A DNA stretch of 13,472 nucleotides from JASFTV01 sp050050615 (GCA_050050615.1 JASFTV010000067.1:1-13472); one strand, 5' to 3'; positions 1-7,469 are shown, counted from the stretch's first letter. Notes: a model not told the origin generated them from the letters alone. Made by a program: numbers and translations.

Positions 1-26
1 AAAATGCCGGACCCTTCCCTTACGCC

Positions 27-2075
27 TTACCCCTTCCTGATAGAACACATCAAAGATTTCATGTCCGGATACCCCATGATCGGTTCCCTGCATTGGGCAT
101 CCGTGAGCAGGTTGGCGTTCGCATCCCCTGTCCAGCCGTGAGGAACAAGGACGACCCCCTCAGTGATCCGCTCATCTAATCTTGCTTTCATCCTCACCTG
201 ACCCCGGTTCGTTTCTATCACCACCTCATCGCCGTCCTTTATGCCGAATTTCTCGGCGGTCATAAGGCCGATCTCCGCGACCGGCTCAGGAGACATCTTG
301 CGAAGTCTCCCGACCTTGCGGTGCTGGCTGTGGGTGTAATACAAATTACGACTTCCGGTTGAAAGAATCAGTGGGTACTTCTCCAAGAACTCTTTCTTCG
401 CCCGATTGAGGCCCCTTTCCGGCTCTAAGAAAGCGGGCAAAGGGTCGAACCCAACGTTCTCCAACGCTTCACTGTATAATTCGATACGACCTGAGGGAGC
501 ACGAAAAAGTCCGTCCGGGATCTCATAGCGTTTCCGAGCGTAAAAATCCCCTTCCGGCTTCTCATGGAGGAGGTAGTCGAATGAACACCCTGACGGCGCC
601 AGTTCAAAGGCGACAAGCTCTTCCTCTGATTTCCAGGGAAACTGCTCCTCCATGCCCAGCCTTTTACCCAGTTCGGAGAGAAACTTCCACTCCGACCAGC
701 TCTCGTGAAGCGGCTCTATGCATTTCTTACGGAGCATCAGAAAAGGGATAGAGTGGCATACGTTGTACGTGTAAGCCACTCCCCATTTCTCTAAATGCGA
801 GCAGGCGGGTAGCACATAATGGGCCGCCCTTCCTGTATCCGTCATGAAAAGATCGTGTACCACAAGAAGATCCAGTTTCCGGAAAGCCTCTCCAAACGCA
901 TTGCTGTCCGGCATGGAGATGAGAGGGTTTCCCCCAACCACAAGAAAAGCCTTGAGCTTCTCAGGTATGCTCTCGGGCACCACTGTGACGACGCCGTAGG
1001 GGCTCTTGCGCCCCCAGATCTCGAAGAAAAGGGGATACTGGTCTGAGCCCACGGGATCTCCCTCCACGCTGAGGCCCATGTTGCCGAACCTTGGGAAAGG
1101 ACTCGTCACCCAGCCCCCCGGCACATTGATGTTGCCGGTAATCGCTTGAAGCACGGCAAAGGCACGGCTGTTCTGGGTACCGTTGGCGGTCTGGTCGTGT
1201 GTACAGGTGCCCTGAAATATGCTGGCCCCCTTGGTACCTGCAAAAAGCCTGGCCAGCTTGCGCATCTCTTCCGCCGGGACCCAGGTCACCTCCTCCGCCC
1301 ATTCCGGGGAATACTTCTGCACGTGGGGAACGAGCTTATCAAAGCCGAAGGTGTGCTTCTCTACGAATTCCTGATCATAGAGCTTCTCATTGATGATCAC
1401 ATTCATCATGGCCAGGGCCAAGGCACCGTCTGTTCCGGGCCGGATCCTCAAATACATGTGCGCCTGATCCGCCAGATCAATACGTTTAGGATCAATGACC
1501 ACCAGCTTGGCACCCTTTTTCAGGTTCTTCTTCAGGGCAAACTTGAGGGGGAAGTCGGAGTGGTCCGGATTATGCCCCCAGAGGATATAGAGATTTGAAT
1601 CCATCTCCTCAACCGCATACCTGCCGAAGGTCATCTGCCGGACGCGAATCCGCATGCGATAACAGACGCTTTCCACTGAGAAGAAGTTGGGCGAACCGAA
1701 AGCCGCTTTGAACCTCTGAACCAGACCCGCCATCTCCAGATTTTCCACGCCGATGGAGCCACTGAAGACCCCAAGCACCTGGGGATCGAACTTCTCTTTG
1801 AGCCCCTTCAGCTTTCCTGCTATTTCATCCAAGGCCTGATCCCATGAGATCTCCTCAAAGCGGCCGTTCGACCGTTTCATTGGACGTCGCAAGCGCTCGG
1901 GGCTGTAAATGACATCCAGGGCTGAGGCGCCCTTCGGGCAAAGACGGCCCTTATTGAGGGGATGAGAGTCCAGACCCCTGATCTTTACTGCCCTACCTTC
2001 TTCCACAGTAACCCTGCATCCGCAACTGTGATAACAAAGGCTACAATCCGTCAGTATCTCCTTTGTTTCCGTCAT
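27..2075 (-). CDS. Cytoplasmic molybdopterin oxidoreductase, DMSO reductase family, with N-terminal [4Fe-4S] site
   Basis: A full-length 682-residue member of the Mo/W-bis-MGD (DMSO reductase) superfamily. Residues 11-46 carry the cluster motif C11-x2-C14-x3-C18-x27-C46 followed by PKG. C138, in SVESVCYRMRIR, sits where the family places its metal-ligating residue, so cysteine ligation of Mo or W is likely. The C-terminal ~120 residues (from about YPLILSTGSRNLYYTHSQ) form the usual molybdopterin-dinucleotide-binding domain. No twin-arginine signal is visible, so the protein is probably cytoplasmic. I chose ATG at 2075 because GGAGG lies just upstream; an in-frame start at 2120 would add 15 unlikely residues. 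Acetylene hydratase has similar cysteine spacing (recalled: cluster C9, C12, C16, C46; metal ligand C141), but its catalytic Asp after the second cysteine is Tyr15 here, so hydratase activity is not supported. The substrate is unknown; formate, polysulfide or thiosulfate-type activity cannot be separated by eye. No electron-transfer partner subunit is in the window. Confidence 0.9.
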   Translation of the reverse strand: MTETKEILTDCSLCYHSCGCRVTVEEGRAVKIRGLDSHPLNKGRLCPKGASALDVIYSPERLRRPMKRSNGRFEEISWDQALDEIAGKLKGLKEKFDPQVLGVFSGSIGVENLEMAGLVQRFKAAFGSPNFFSVESVCYRMRIRVRQMTFGRYAVEEMDSNLYILWGHNPDHSDFPLKFALKKNLKKGAKLVVIDPKRIDLADQAHMYLRIRPGTDGALALAMMNVIINEKLYDQEFVEKHTFGFDKLVPHVQKYSPEWAEEVTWVPAEEMRKLARLFAGTKGASIFQGTCTHDQTANGTQNSRAFAVLQAITGNINVPGGWVTSPFPRFGNMGLSVEGDPVGSDQYPLFFEIWGRKSPYGVVTVVPESIPEKLKAFLVVGGNPLISMPDSNAFGEAFRKLDLLVVHDLFMTDTGRAAHYVLPACSHLEKWGVAYTYNVCHSIPFLMLRKKCIEPLHESWSEWKFLSELGKRLGMEEQFPWKSEEELVAFELAPSGCSFDYLLHEKPEGDFYARKRYEIPDGLFRAPSGRIELYSEALENVGFDPLPAFLEPERGLNRAKKEFLEKYPLILSTGSRNLYYTHSQHRKVGRLRKMSPEPVAEIGLMTAEKFGIKDGDEVVIETNRGQVRMKARLDERITEGVVLVPHGWTGDANANLLTDAQCREPIMGYPDMKSLMCSIRKG

Positions 2076-2134
2076 ACCTGCCTCCATTCGGCTATATAAT
2101 CGATGAGTAACGAGCCCCAAAACTTCCTTTCAAT

Positions 2135-2155
2135 CTCGTCACTCGTCACTTGTCA
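2135..2155. repeat. Short tandem heptamer repeat
   Basis: Three consecutive 7-base units: CTCGTCA, CTCGTCA, CTTGTCA, the third with one change. They lie between the start of the molybdopterin oxidoreductase and the structured element that begins near 2161. On the minus strand they read as GTGAC-type repeats. They may mark the edge of the element or be simple slippage. No function is claimed. Confidence 0.6.
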
Positions 2156-2160
2156 CGTGA

Positions 2161-2472
2161 GCCTCCTCCCACAGAGCGGGAGGCATCAGGTAGCCCCCCC
2201 GAGGGGGGCTCAGGGACGAAGCCTTTTCTGAAGTGACTGGTGAGAGGGCGCCGTCTTTTCGTGACTTATCTCTGGGGGAAACCGCAGCCATCCCGAAGGG
2301 TGGAATGCGGAGGGGGCAGAACTCCCCCGGAGGTAAGTCACAGAAAAGACCAGCCCGGAGCCTCGGAACGCAAGAAAAGGCTTCGTACCTGAGCATCATC
2401 ACTCAACACATACAGGCTCTTCTAGACCCCGGATCGGCAGAACCTATCCGGGTCCTCCACCAGAGGTGGAGG
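2161..2472 (-). ncRNA. Candidate large structured RNA / palindromic element (possibly HEARO/omega-RNA-like)
   Basis: Nearly every base can pair. Stems seen: 2165-2170 with 2178-2183; 2192-2199 with 2203-2210 (perfect, 3-base loop); a long outer stem 2209-2229 with 2373-2393 (one mismatch in 21); inside it 2253-2268 with 2334-2350 (one bulge), then 2272-2278 with 2324-2330, then 2282-2286 with 2306-2310 and a capped CCC-gaa-GGG hairpin. To the right are 2425-2434 with 2446-2454 (one bulge) and 2454-2461 with 2465-2472 (perfect, 3-base loop). Open frames across it look like shadows of the palindromes. Multi-helix organisation with an internal long-range stem, followed by a 3' hairpin, recalls HEARO RNAs (the IscB omega RNAs), some of which lack an ORF. 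On the minus strand AGAGATAAGTCAC loosely resembles a segment I recall from one such RNA. No IscB/HNH gene is nearby. Strand is a guess: one G-U pair favours plus. Neither hairpin has a clear U-tract, so simple terminators do not explain it. Confidence 0.45.
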
Positions 2473-2484
2473 GTTTAGCGATAA

Positions 2485-3246
2485 CTAAATTCTCAACCCT
2501 CCATCCAGATCAATAACGCGCCCATTCAGATAATCATTTTCAATAGCAAACCGGACAGCATGCGTGACTTCACGGATCTCTCCCAATCTTCCCCGGGGAA
2601 TTTGCAAAGAGATAATACGGCTCCTGATCTCCTCCGGGATATTCCGGGTCATCGGGGTGTCCACATAACCGGGCGCCAGCGCTACTGACCGAATCCCGTA
2701 TCTGGAAAGCTCTTTGGACCAGACAACAGTGAGTGCCACGATGGCCGCCTTGGTGGCTGAGTAGTTGGACTGAACAAAATTTCCGTGGCGTGAGATGGAG
2801 GATATATTGATGATGACCCCACCCCCGCCCTGCGTGATCATATGAAAGGCCGCTTCCCTTCCGCACAGAAACACGCCGGTCAGGTTGATAGCGACCCCCC
2901 GCTGCCAGCGCGAGAGGGGAAATTTTTCATACTGCTCTCCCTCTTTCTTTATAAGAAGACCATCTTCGGCCACGCCCGCGTTGTTGATCACCACATCCAA
3001 TCTCCCGAATCGATCAACAAAGGCGCCAAAGAGTTTCTCCACATCCTCCTCTTGGCTGACGTCTGCTTGAAAGGTTTCAACGGTCAGTTTCTCCTGGTGA
3101 GCCTCCTCTTTAAGTCCGGCCAAACCTTCTCCGTTCCGATCACACGCCAGCACCTGGGCACCCCGCGATGCAAGGTCGAGGGTAAAAACCCTTCCAAACG
3201 CGCCCGCCCCGCCTGTAATCAAGATGTTGCTCCCGTGGACATTCAT
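2485..3246 (-). CDS. Short-chain dehydrogenase/reductase (FabG-like)
   Basis: A classical SDR of 253 residues, the normal length for the family. It uses NAD(P) to oxidise an alcohol or reduce a ketone; the substrate cannot be read from sequence. Visible elements: nucleotide-binding TGGAGAFG (residues 11-18), an acidic D36 at the end of the second strand (often NAD preference), D62 in ADV, NNAG (88-91), N121, a catalytic Ser at 149 or 150, and Y162-x3-K166 (YSATK). PG at 192-193 (APGYVDTPMT) is the usual post-active-site motif. ATG at 3246 is preferred because GGAG is 8 bases upstream and it starts directly before the Rossmann strand; a start at 3324 would add 26 atypical residues. It lies upstream of the molybdopterin oxidoreductase on the same strand, but the structured element between them makes simple cotranscription uncertain. 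An acyl-ACP reductase or a hydroxyacyl/alcohol dehydrogenase are both possible. Confidence 0.9.
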   Translation of the reverse strand: MNVHGSNILITGGAGAFGRVFTLDLASRGAQVLACDRNGEGLAGLKEEAHQEKLTVETFQADVSQEEDVEKLFGAFVDRFGRLDVVINNAGVAEDGLLIKKEGEQYEKFPLSRWQRGVAINLTGVFLCGREAAFHMITQGGGGVIINISSISRHGNFVQSNYSATKAAIVALTVVWSKELSRYGIRSVALAPGYVDTPMTRNIPEEIRSRIISLQIPRGRLGEIREVTHAVRFAIENDYLNGRVIDLDGGLRI

Positions 3247-3481
3247 ATGAAAGACTCCGTATTCCTTCGCAGGTTCCCGGTGGGAGTTTATCTCAGATCT
3301 CCGGGAAATGGTAGCCGTTTCCAAGCTTCGCGTTAGGAAGGAAGGAATACTATCATAGTCTTTGGGTAATACAAAACCTTTCTCACTCTCCCTTCCATCT
3401 CAAATTTCATCTTCAATTGAAATGATATTACAAAAAAACAGCAAGGCACTTAAAGACCCACATACAAAAAAAGTTAGTTCC
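3247..3481. other. Divergent intergenic region between the SDR and the amino-sugar operon
   Basis: No gene is seen. On the minus strand TATGAT (3352-3357) could be a -10 box for the SDR, with a leader of about 100 bases, but no convincing -35 lies 16-18 bases further. An inverted repeat ATTTCA (3404-3409) / TGAAAT (3418-3423) contains the 8-base palindrome TCAATTGA and could be an operator. Both are weak calls. Confidence 0.3.
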
Positions 3482-3510
3482 TTGACAAAAAACGTCCCTT
3501 TTCATATTCT
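3482..3510 (+). promoter_or_regulatory. Sigma-70-type promoter for the amino-sugar genes
   Basis: A perfect -35 box TTGACA (3482-3487) is followed after exactly 17 bases by TATTCT (3505-3510), four of six matches to the -10 consensus. Transcription would start near 3517 and give a leader of about 110 bases before the chosen TTG start at 3628. The only other upstream start, TTG at 3529, would be about 12 bases from the transcript end, too close for a ribosome binding site. Confidence 0.65.
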
Positions 3511-3627
3511 CCGTCCATCAAGAGCCACTTGCTTGCTCTAAAAGGGCTTCATTTGCTGCACCGCCGAGGCCCCTGCCTCCACAGGGAAATCCCTTCCGAA
3601 CTATGCTTTGGTCATGGAGATGAAAAG

Positions 3628-4884
3628 TTGGAACTCAAACCCAGATGCCACGATAAAATCATCCAGCTCCTCCAGAGGGGCGTGGATATCCCCAACCCGC
3701 TGACCCTCGATATCGGCGAAGAGGTCGATACGGAGTTGATTTCCAGCATTGGGGTCAAGATCTATCCGGGCTGCCGCATTTACGGCGCACGAACGGTCAT
3801 CGGTGCCGGCACCCAAATTGGCCATGAGGGGCCGGTCACCATTGAGAACTGCCAGATCGGTCCCAAGGTTGAACTGAAGGGCGGTTACTTCAAGGAGTCG
3901 GTCTTTCTGGAAAAAGCGAATATGGGCCTGGGCGCGCAGGTGCGCGAAGGTTGTATCTTGGAAGAGCAGGCCAATGGAGCGCACTGTGTCGGCCTGAAGC
4001 AGACCATCCTTTTCCCTTTCGTCACCCTTGGCAGCCTGATCAACTTTTGCGACTGCCTGATGGCCGGCGGGACCAGCCGGAAAGAGCACAGCGAAGTGGG
4101 CAGTTCATACATCCATTTTAACTTCACGCCCGATGGGGACAAAACGACCGCCTCACTCATTGGCGATGTCCCCCGGGGCGTCATGCTTAATCAACCCCCG
4201 ATCTTCCTCGGGGGGCAGGGAGGCATTGTGGGGCCGCTCCGGTTGGGTTACGGCAATGTGGTCGCAGCCGGTACCATCCTGCGCAGGGACTTTCCCGAGG
4301 ACAATAAGCTCATCGTTGGTAAATCACACCGTGGAGCAGTCACCAACTATGTTCCCAATCTCTACCCGGGCCTTTCCCGCACGGTCGGCAATAATATCCT
4401 CTATCTTGCAAACCTCACGGCGCTCGAGCAATGGTACAGCCAGGTGCGGCGATTATTTTTCACGGGTGAGGAATTCGGCGAGCTTATCTATGCCGGCCTC
4501 CGAGACAAGCTTGCCTTAGCCAAGAAGGAACGCATCAAGCGGCTCAAGGCGATGGCCCAGAAGATGACCGCTTCGCTTGATAGAGATGAGCCTAATGATC
4601 GAGCCGCCGCCCGCAAGCAGCAGTTTTACGACAGGATCCCGGAGGTCTCTGAGATCTTTACCGGAGAAACCGCATCCCTGGACAGCACTGAAAGGCGCGA
4701 CCGGTTTCTTGAAGGATTCCATCGTCACAAAAAGGAGTCTGGCGGAAGCTATCTCGAGGTCGTACAAACCCTGCCGAGCGCAGTTTCTCAGGACGGGACA
4801 CAGTGGCTCCAGCAAATCATCGATGATCTTTGTATGCAGACTGCGGCGATGATGCCATTACTTGGATTGTTCAAGAATTGGTAA
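3628..4884 (+). CDS. GlmU-like left-handed beta-helix protein without nucleotidyltransferase domain
   Basis: A 418-residue protein whose residues ~43-245 are hexapeptide-type beta-helix repeats (for example VKIYPGCRIYGARTVIGAG), like the acetyltransferase half of GlmU. The stretch 154-180, with HFNFTPDGDKTTASLIGD, parallels the NYDGxxKxxTxIGD region of GlmU. The N-terminal GlmU uridylyltransferase domain and its glycine-rich loop are absent. Residues ~260-418 are charged and probably helical, and I do not recognise them. Related deltaproteobacterial proteins are commonly named UDP-GlcNAc pyrophosphorylase, but nothing here shows that activity; an acyltransferase or sugar-nucleotide-binding role is safer. 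I chose TTG at 3628: GGAG lies 8 bases upstream, and the protein then begins shortly before the KIIQLLQRGVDIPNP segment that I expect near the N-terminus. An alternative TTG at 3529 adds 33 residues of doubtful value. It is the first gene of the operon, 100 bases ahead of glmM. Confidence 0.75.
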   Translation: MELKPRCHDKIIQLLQRGVDIPNPLTLDIGEEVDTELISSIGVKIYPGCRIYGARTVIGAGTQIGHEGPVTIENCQIGPKVELKGGYFKESVFLEKANMGLGAQVREGCILEEQANGAHCVGLKQTILFPFVTLGSLINFCDCLMAGGTSRKEHSEVGSSYIHFNFTPDGDKTTASLIGDVPRGVMLNQPPIFLGGQGGIVGPLRLGYGNVVAAGTILRRDFPEDNKLIVGKSHRGAVTNYVPNLYPGLSRTVGNNILYLANLTALEQWYSQVRRLFFTGEEFGELIYAGLRDKLALAKKERIKRLKAMAQKMTASLDRDEPNDRAAARKQQFYDRIPEVSEIFTGETASLDSTERRDRFLEGFHRHKKESGGSYLEVVQTLPSAVSQDGTQWLQQIIDDLCMQTAAMMPLLGLFKNW

Positions 4885-4984
4885 ATCACCAGGGCCATAG
4901 GACCCGGCTTTACCGATACACCCCTTTGTGGTGTTTGAGCAGGCCCTGTCTCAAAAAAATCCCTTTCATCAAGGAGGTGAATAT

Positions 4985-6334
4985 ATGGGCAAACTATTCG
5001 GCACCGATGGAATCAGAGGGGAAGCCAATATCTACCCGATGGACGCGATGGTGGCCTTTTCCGTCGGCCAGGCGGTTACTCACGTGCTAAAAAAGGAGGG
5101 GCATCGGACACGCGTGATCATCGGTAAGGACACCCGCATATCGGGCTACATGTTGGAAAGCTCCCTTGAGGCCGGCATCACATCAATGGGCGGCAACCCT
5201 TACCTGGTCGGTGTCCTGCCCACGCCCGGTATCGCTTTTATCACAGAGAGCATGCGTGCGGACGCAGGCATCGTGATCTCCGCCTCCCACAACCCTTACC
5301 AGGACAATGGTATCAAGATCTTCAACGGTAACGGGTTCAAGTTGTCTGACGAACAGGAGGAGCACATCGAAAACCTCATCCTGAAAGGAAAGCTCCCTGA
5401 AATGGTTCCGCCCGCCAAGGACATGGGTCAGGCCAAACGTATTGAGGATGTTCAAGGCCGGTATATCGTCTTCTTGAAAAACACCTTTCCGCGTCAGTTG
5501 TCCATGGAAGGGATGAAGATCGTCATTGATGCGGCCAATGGTGCTACCTATAAGGTAGCTCCCGAATCTTTAGTGGAATTGGGTGCCGATGTGGACATCA
5601 TTTACAACAAGCCCAACGGGATCAACATCAATGATAGTTGCGGATCACAGTATACCCAGGATCTCGAAAAACGCGTCGCGGAAAAAGGCGCTGCCATCGG
5701 ACTCGCCTTTGACGGCGACGGCGATCGCTTGATCGCTGTGGATGAAACGGGTCGCACCATCACAGGGGATCAGATTTTGATCATCTGCGCCAAGGTCCTT
5801 AAAGATATTGGTAAGTTAAAAAACGGTCTGCTCGTCAGTACCGTCATGAGCAACCTCGGCCTGACCGTAGCCTGCAAGAAGTATGGCTTCAAACATCATG
5901 CATCCAAGGTAGGGGACCGCTATGTCTTGGAAGATATGCAGCGGCTTGGTGCGGTGATCGGTGGCGAGGAATCCGGCCATGTGATCTTCCTCAATCACCA
6001 TACCACCGGCGACGGGATCATCACCGCGATGCAGCTCATCGCTGCAATGATCAAAGAGGAGAAACCCCTATCAGAACTGGCGGCCATGATGGATATCTTT
6101 CCGCAAAAGCTGGTTAACGTGGAGGTCAAAAGCAAACCGGATATTTCCACGGTGCCGCAAGTGGTAGAAGCCATCAAGCAAGTAGAGAAAGAGCTTGGCG
6201 ATGAGGGCCGTGTCCTCGTGCGCTACTCGGGCACCCAAAACGTCTGTCGCGTCATGGTTGAGGGACCGAGTGATGATGTGACCGAGAAGTACTGCACTCA
6301 GATCGCCGAGGTCATCAAAACAGCCCTCGGTTAA
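4985..6334 (+). CDS. glmM: Phosphoglucosamine mutase
   Basis: Interconverts glucosamine-6-phosphate and glucosamine-1-phosphate in the cytoplasm, the middle step to UDP-GlcNAc for peptidoglycan and lipopolysaccharide. The 449 residues match the family length. Domain landmarks in order: the N-terminal FGTDGIRG, the phosphoserine loop SASHNP with S101, the magnesium loop DGDGDR (243-248), the sugar-binding loop GGEESGH (326-332), and the phosphate-binding loop RYSGTQ (413-418). The last usually reads SGTE; here Q replaces E. ATG at 4985 is chosen because AAGGAGGTGA ends 4 bases before it, a near-perfect ribosome binding site; a GTG at 4928 would add 19 residues lacking that signal. It sits between the GlmU-like gene and the NagB-like gene on the same strand, with gaps of 100 and 54 bases, consistent with one transcript. 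A phosphomannomutase or other alpha-phosphohexomutase is the alternative, less likely given neighbours and start of the protein. Confidence 0.93.
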   Translation: MGKLFGTDGIRGEANIYPMDAMVAFSVGQAVTHVLKKEGHRTRVIIGKDTRISGYMLESSLEAGITSMGGNPYLVGVLPTPGIAFITESMRADAGIVISASHNPYQDNGIKIFNGNGFKLSDEQEEHIENLILKGKLPEMVPPAKDMGQAKRIEDVQGRYIVFLKNTFPRQLSMEGMKIVIDAANGATYKVAPESLVELGADVDIIYNKPNGININDSCGSQYTQDLEKRVAEKGAAIGLAFDGDGDRLIAVDETGRTITGDQILIICAKVLKDIGKLKNGLLVSTVMSNLGLTVACKKYGFKHHASKVGDRYVLEDMQRLGAVIGGEESGHVIFLNHHTTGDGIITAMQLIAAMIKEEKPLSELAAMMDIFPQKLVNVEVKSKPDISTVPQVVEAIKQVEKELGDEGRVLVRYSGTQNVCRVMVEGPSDDVTEKYCTQIAEVIKTALG

Positions 6335-6349
6335 CAACAGCGTGCCTAA

Positions 6350-6388
6350 GAAGGAGGCGAAACCATAATTCTCATAAGGAGGTGGCGG
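6350..6388 (+). promoter_or_regulatory. Two successive Shine-Dalgarno sequences before the NagB-like gene
   Basis: AAGGAGGCGA at 6351-6360 is followed by ATA at 6365 and ATT at 6368, both in frame with the ATG at 6389. A second AAGGAGGT (about 6377-6384) lies 4 bases before that ATG. The second site decides the start; the first has no standard start codon after it. It may be a ribosome standby site, a remnant of duplication, or support a rare non-ATG start adding 7-8 residues. Confidence 0.6.
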
Positions 6389-7348
6389 ATGCCCATTCAA
6401 GTTCTCGTTACACGCGATTTTAGTCACATGAGCGAAGTGGCGGCAGAAATGGTCAAGAAGGTTATCAATCAAACCTTACGCAGCAAAGATGAATGTGTAC
6501 TGGGACTGGCTACGGGGAAATCCCCCACCGGCCTTTACAAGCACCTGATAAGCGCGGCCAATGCCGGTCAATTGGACAGCACGCGGATCCGGTCGTTTAA
6601 TCTCGATGAATATGTCGGCCTTCCCGGGGCGAATGAGCAGGAGCGGGTTCTGCATCCGGAAAGTTACTGCTATTTCATGATTCAGGCGTTTTTTGGGGCT
6701 CTCACCCACAAGTTCGCCGAAACCAACCTTCCCAATGGCTGCCTGATCGATCAACGGCGGCTGGTCCGAGAGCTGAAAATTCACCCTCAAGATTGGCGCG
6801 AGTTAGGGACCGATTCCGGGAGGGCCATTGCCATCAAAGCCAAACCGTCCTCTGAATACCTGGGCTGGATTCGGAATACGATCCTGAACGGATACGCGCG
6901 CAAGATCAAAAGGGCGGGCGGCATTGATTTACAGATCATCGGTGTCGGCGGCCGCGGCCACGTGGGTTTCCATGAGTCGGGAATCCCCTTCAAAGGGAGC
7001 ACCGTCATGCTGGTCAGGCTGGATGAGAACACCGTCTGCAATGCTGTCGCGGACGGACATTTCTGCTCTGAGAAGGAATCCCCGTGGTACGCGATTACCA
7101 TGGGCGCCGAACTCATATACAAGGCAAAAAATTTGCTGCTTCTTGCCTCCGGCAAACGCAAAATCGAACCGGTTGCTGAATCTCTGCTGGAGGACCCAAC
7201 ACCGGACGTCCCGATCTCCTACGGCCAAAAGTACGCACAAAAAGGGGGAAACCTCATTTATGTGGTGGACAGGATCGTCGGCCAGGCACTCCTTCACAGC
7301 AAGAAAGCACTCAGACAAAAATCAATCAACATAAGAGACCTCTCCTGA
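6389..7348 (+). CDS. NagB-like glucosamine-6-phosphate deaminase/isomerase family protein with an insertion
   Basis: The family interconverts fructose-6-phosphate plus ammonia and glucosamine-6-phosphate. At 319 residues it is about 50 longer than E. coli NagB (266). Matching landmarks are LATGKSPTG (residues 40-48, phosphate loop), FNLDEYVGL with D73 (equivalent to catalytic D72), HPESY (89-93), H191 (equivalent to H143) and E196 (E148). Between HPESY and H191 there are 103 residues where E. coli has about 63, so an insertion of about 40 residues lies around 115-160. The position of E. coli D141 is R189, an unusual change next to the catalytic His. The neighbours make a biosynthetic role plausible: glmM and a GlmU-like gene are upstream, and no glmS is present, so it may make glucosamine-6-phosphate. 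A role acting on another sugar phosphate, or a 6-phosphogluconolactonase-like relative, cannot be excluded. The ATG is preceded by a strong ribosome binding site. Confidence 0.85.
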   Translation: MPIQVLVTRDFSHMSEVAAEMVKKVINQTLRSKDECVLGLATGKSPTGLYKHLISAANAGQLDSTRIRSFNLDEYVGLPGANEQERVLHPESYCYFMIQAFFGALTHKFAETNLPNGCLIDQRRLVRELKIHPQDWRELGTDSGRAIAIKAKPSSEYLGWIRNTILNGYARKIKRAGGIDLQIIGVGGRGHVGFHESGIPFKGSTVMLVRLDENTVCNAVADGHFCSEKESPWYAITMGAELIYKAKNLLLLASGKRKIEPVAESLLEDPTPDVPISYGQKYAQKGGNLIYVVDRIVGQALLHSKKALRQKSINIRDLS

Positions 7349-7469
7349 ACCAGGACCGAGCCTTTCTGAAAAAACCCCAAGCTGCCGCAAAACTTCATCT
7401 CATTTTTCATATAACGAATTCAACCGGACAATCTCTTCGCGATTGTTCTCGATTCAGATAAGGAAAAGA

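Noticed and set aside
2425..2472. Two hairpins after the SDR stop as ordinary terminators
   Set aside because: On the minus strand neither is followed by a run of T; they fit better as part of the larger structured element.
2161..2472. Group II intron
   Set aside because: No recognisable domain V pattern, no GUGYG boundary and no reverse transcriptase gene nearby.
2139..2478. Two open frames on opposite strands across the structured region (87 and 81 codons)
   Set aside because: Both are low-complexity products of the palindromes, with no recognisable domain and no support for a start site.
4890..4948. CAGGGCC/GGCCCTG pair between the GlmU-like gene and glmM
   Set aside because: The loop is about 45 bases and no T-run follows, so it is not a convincing terminator or operator.
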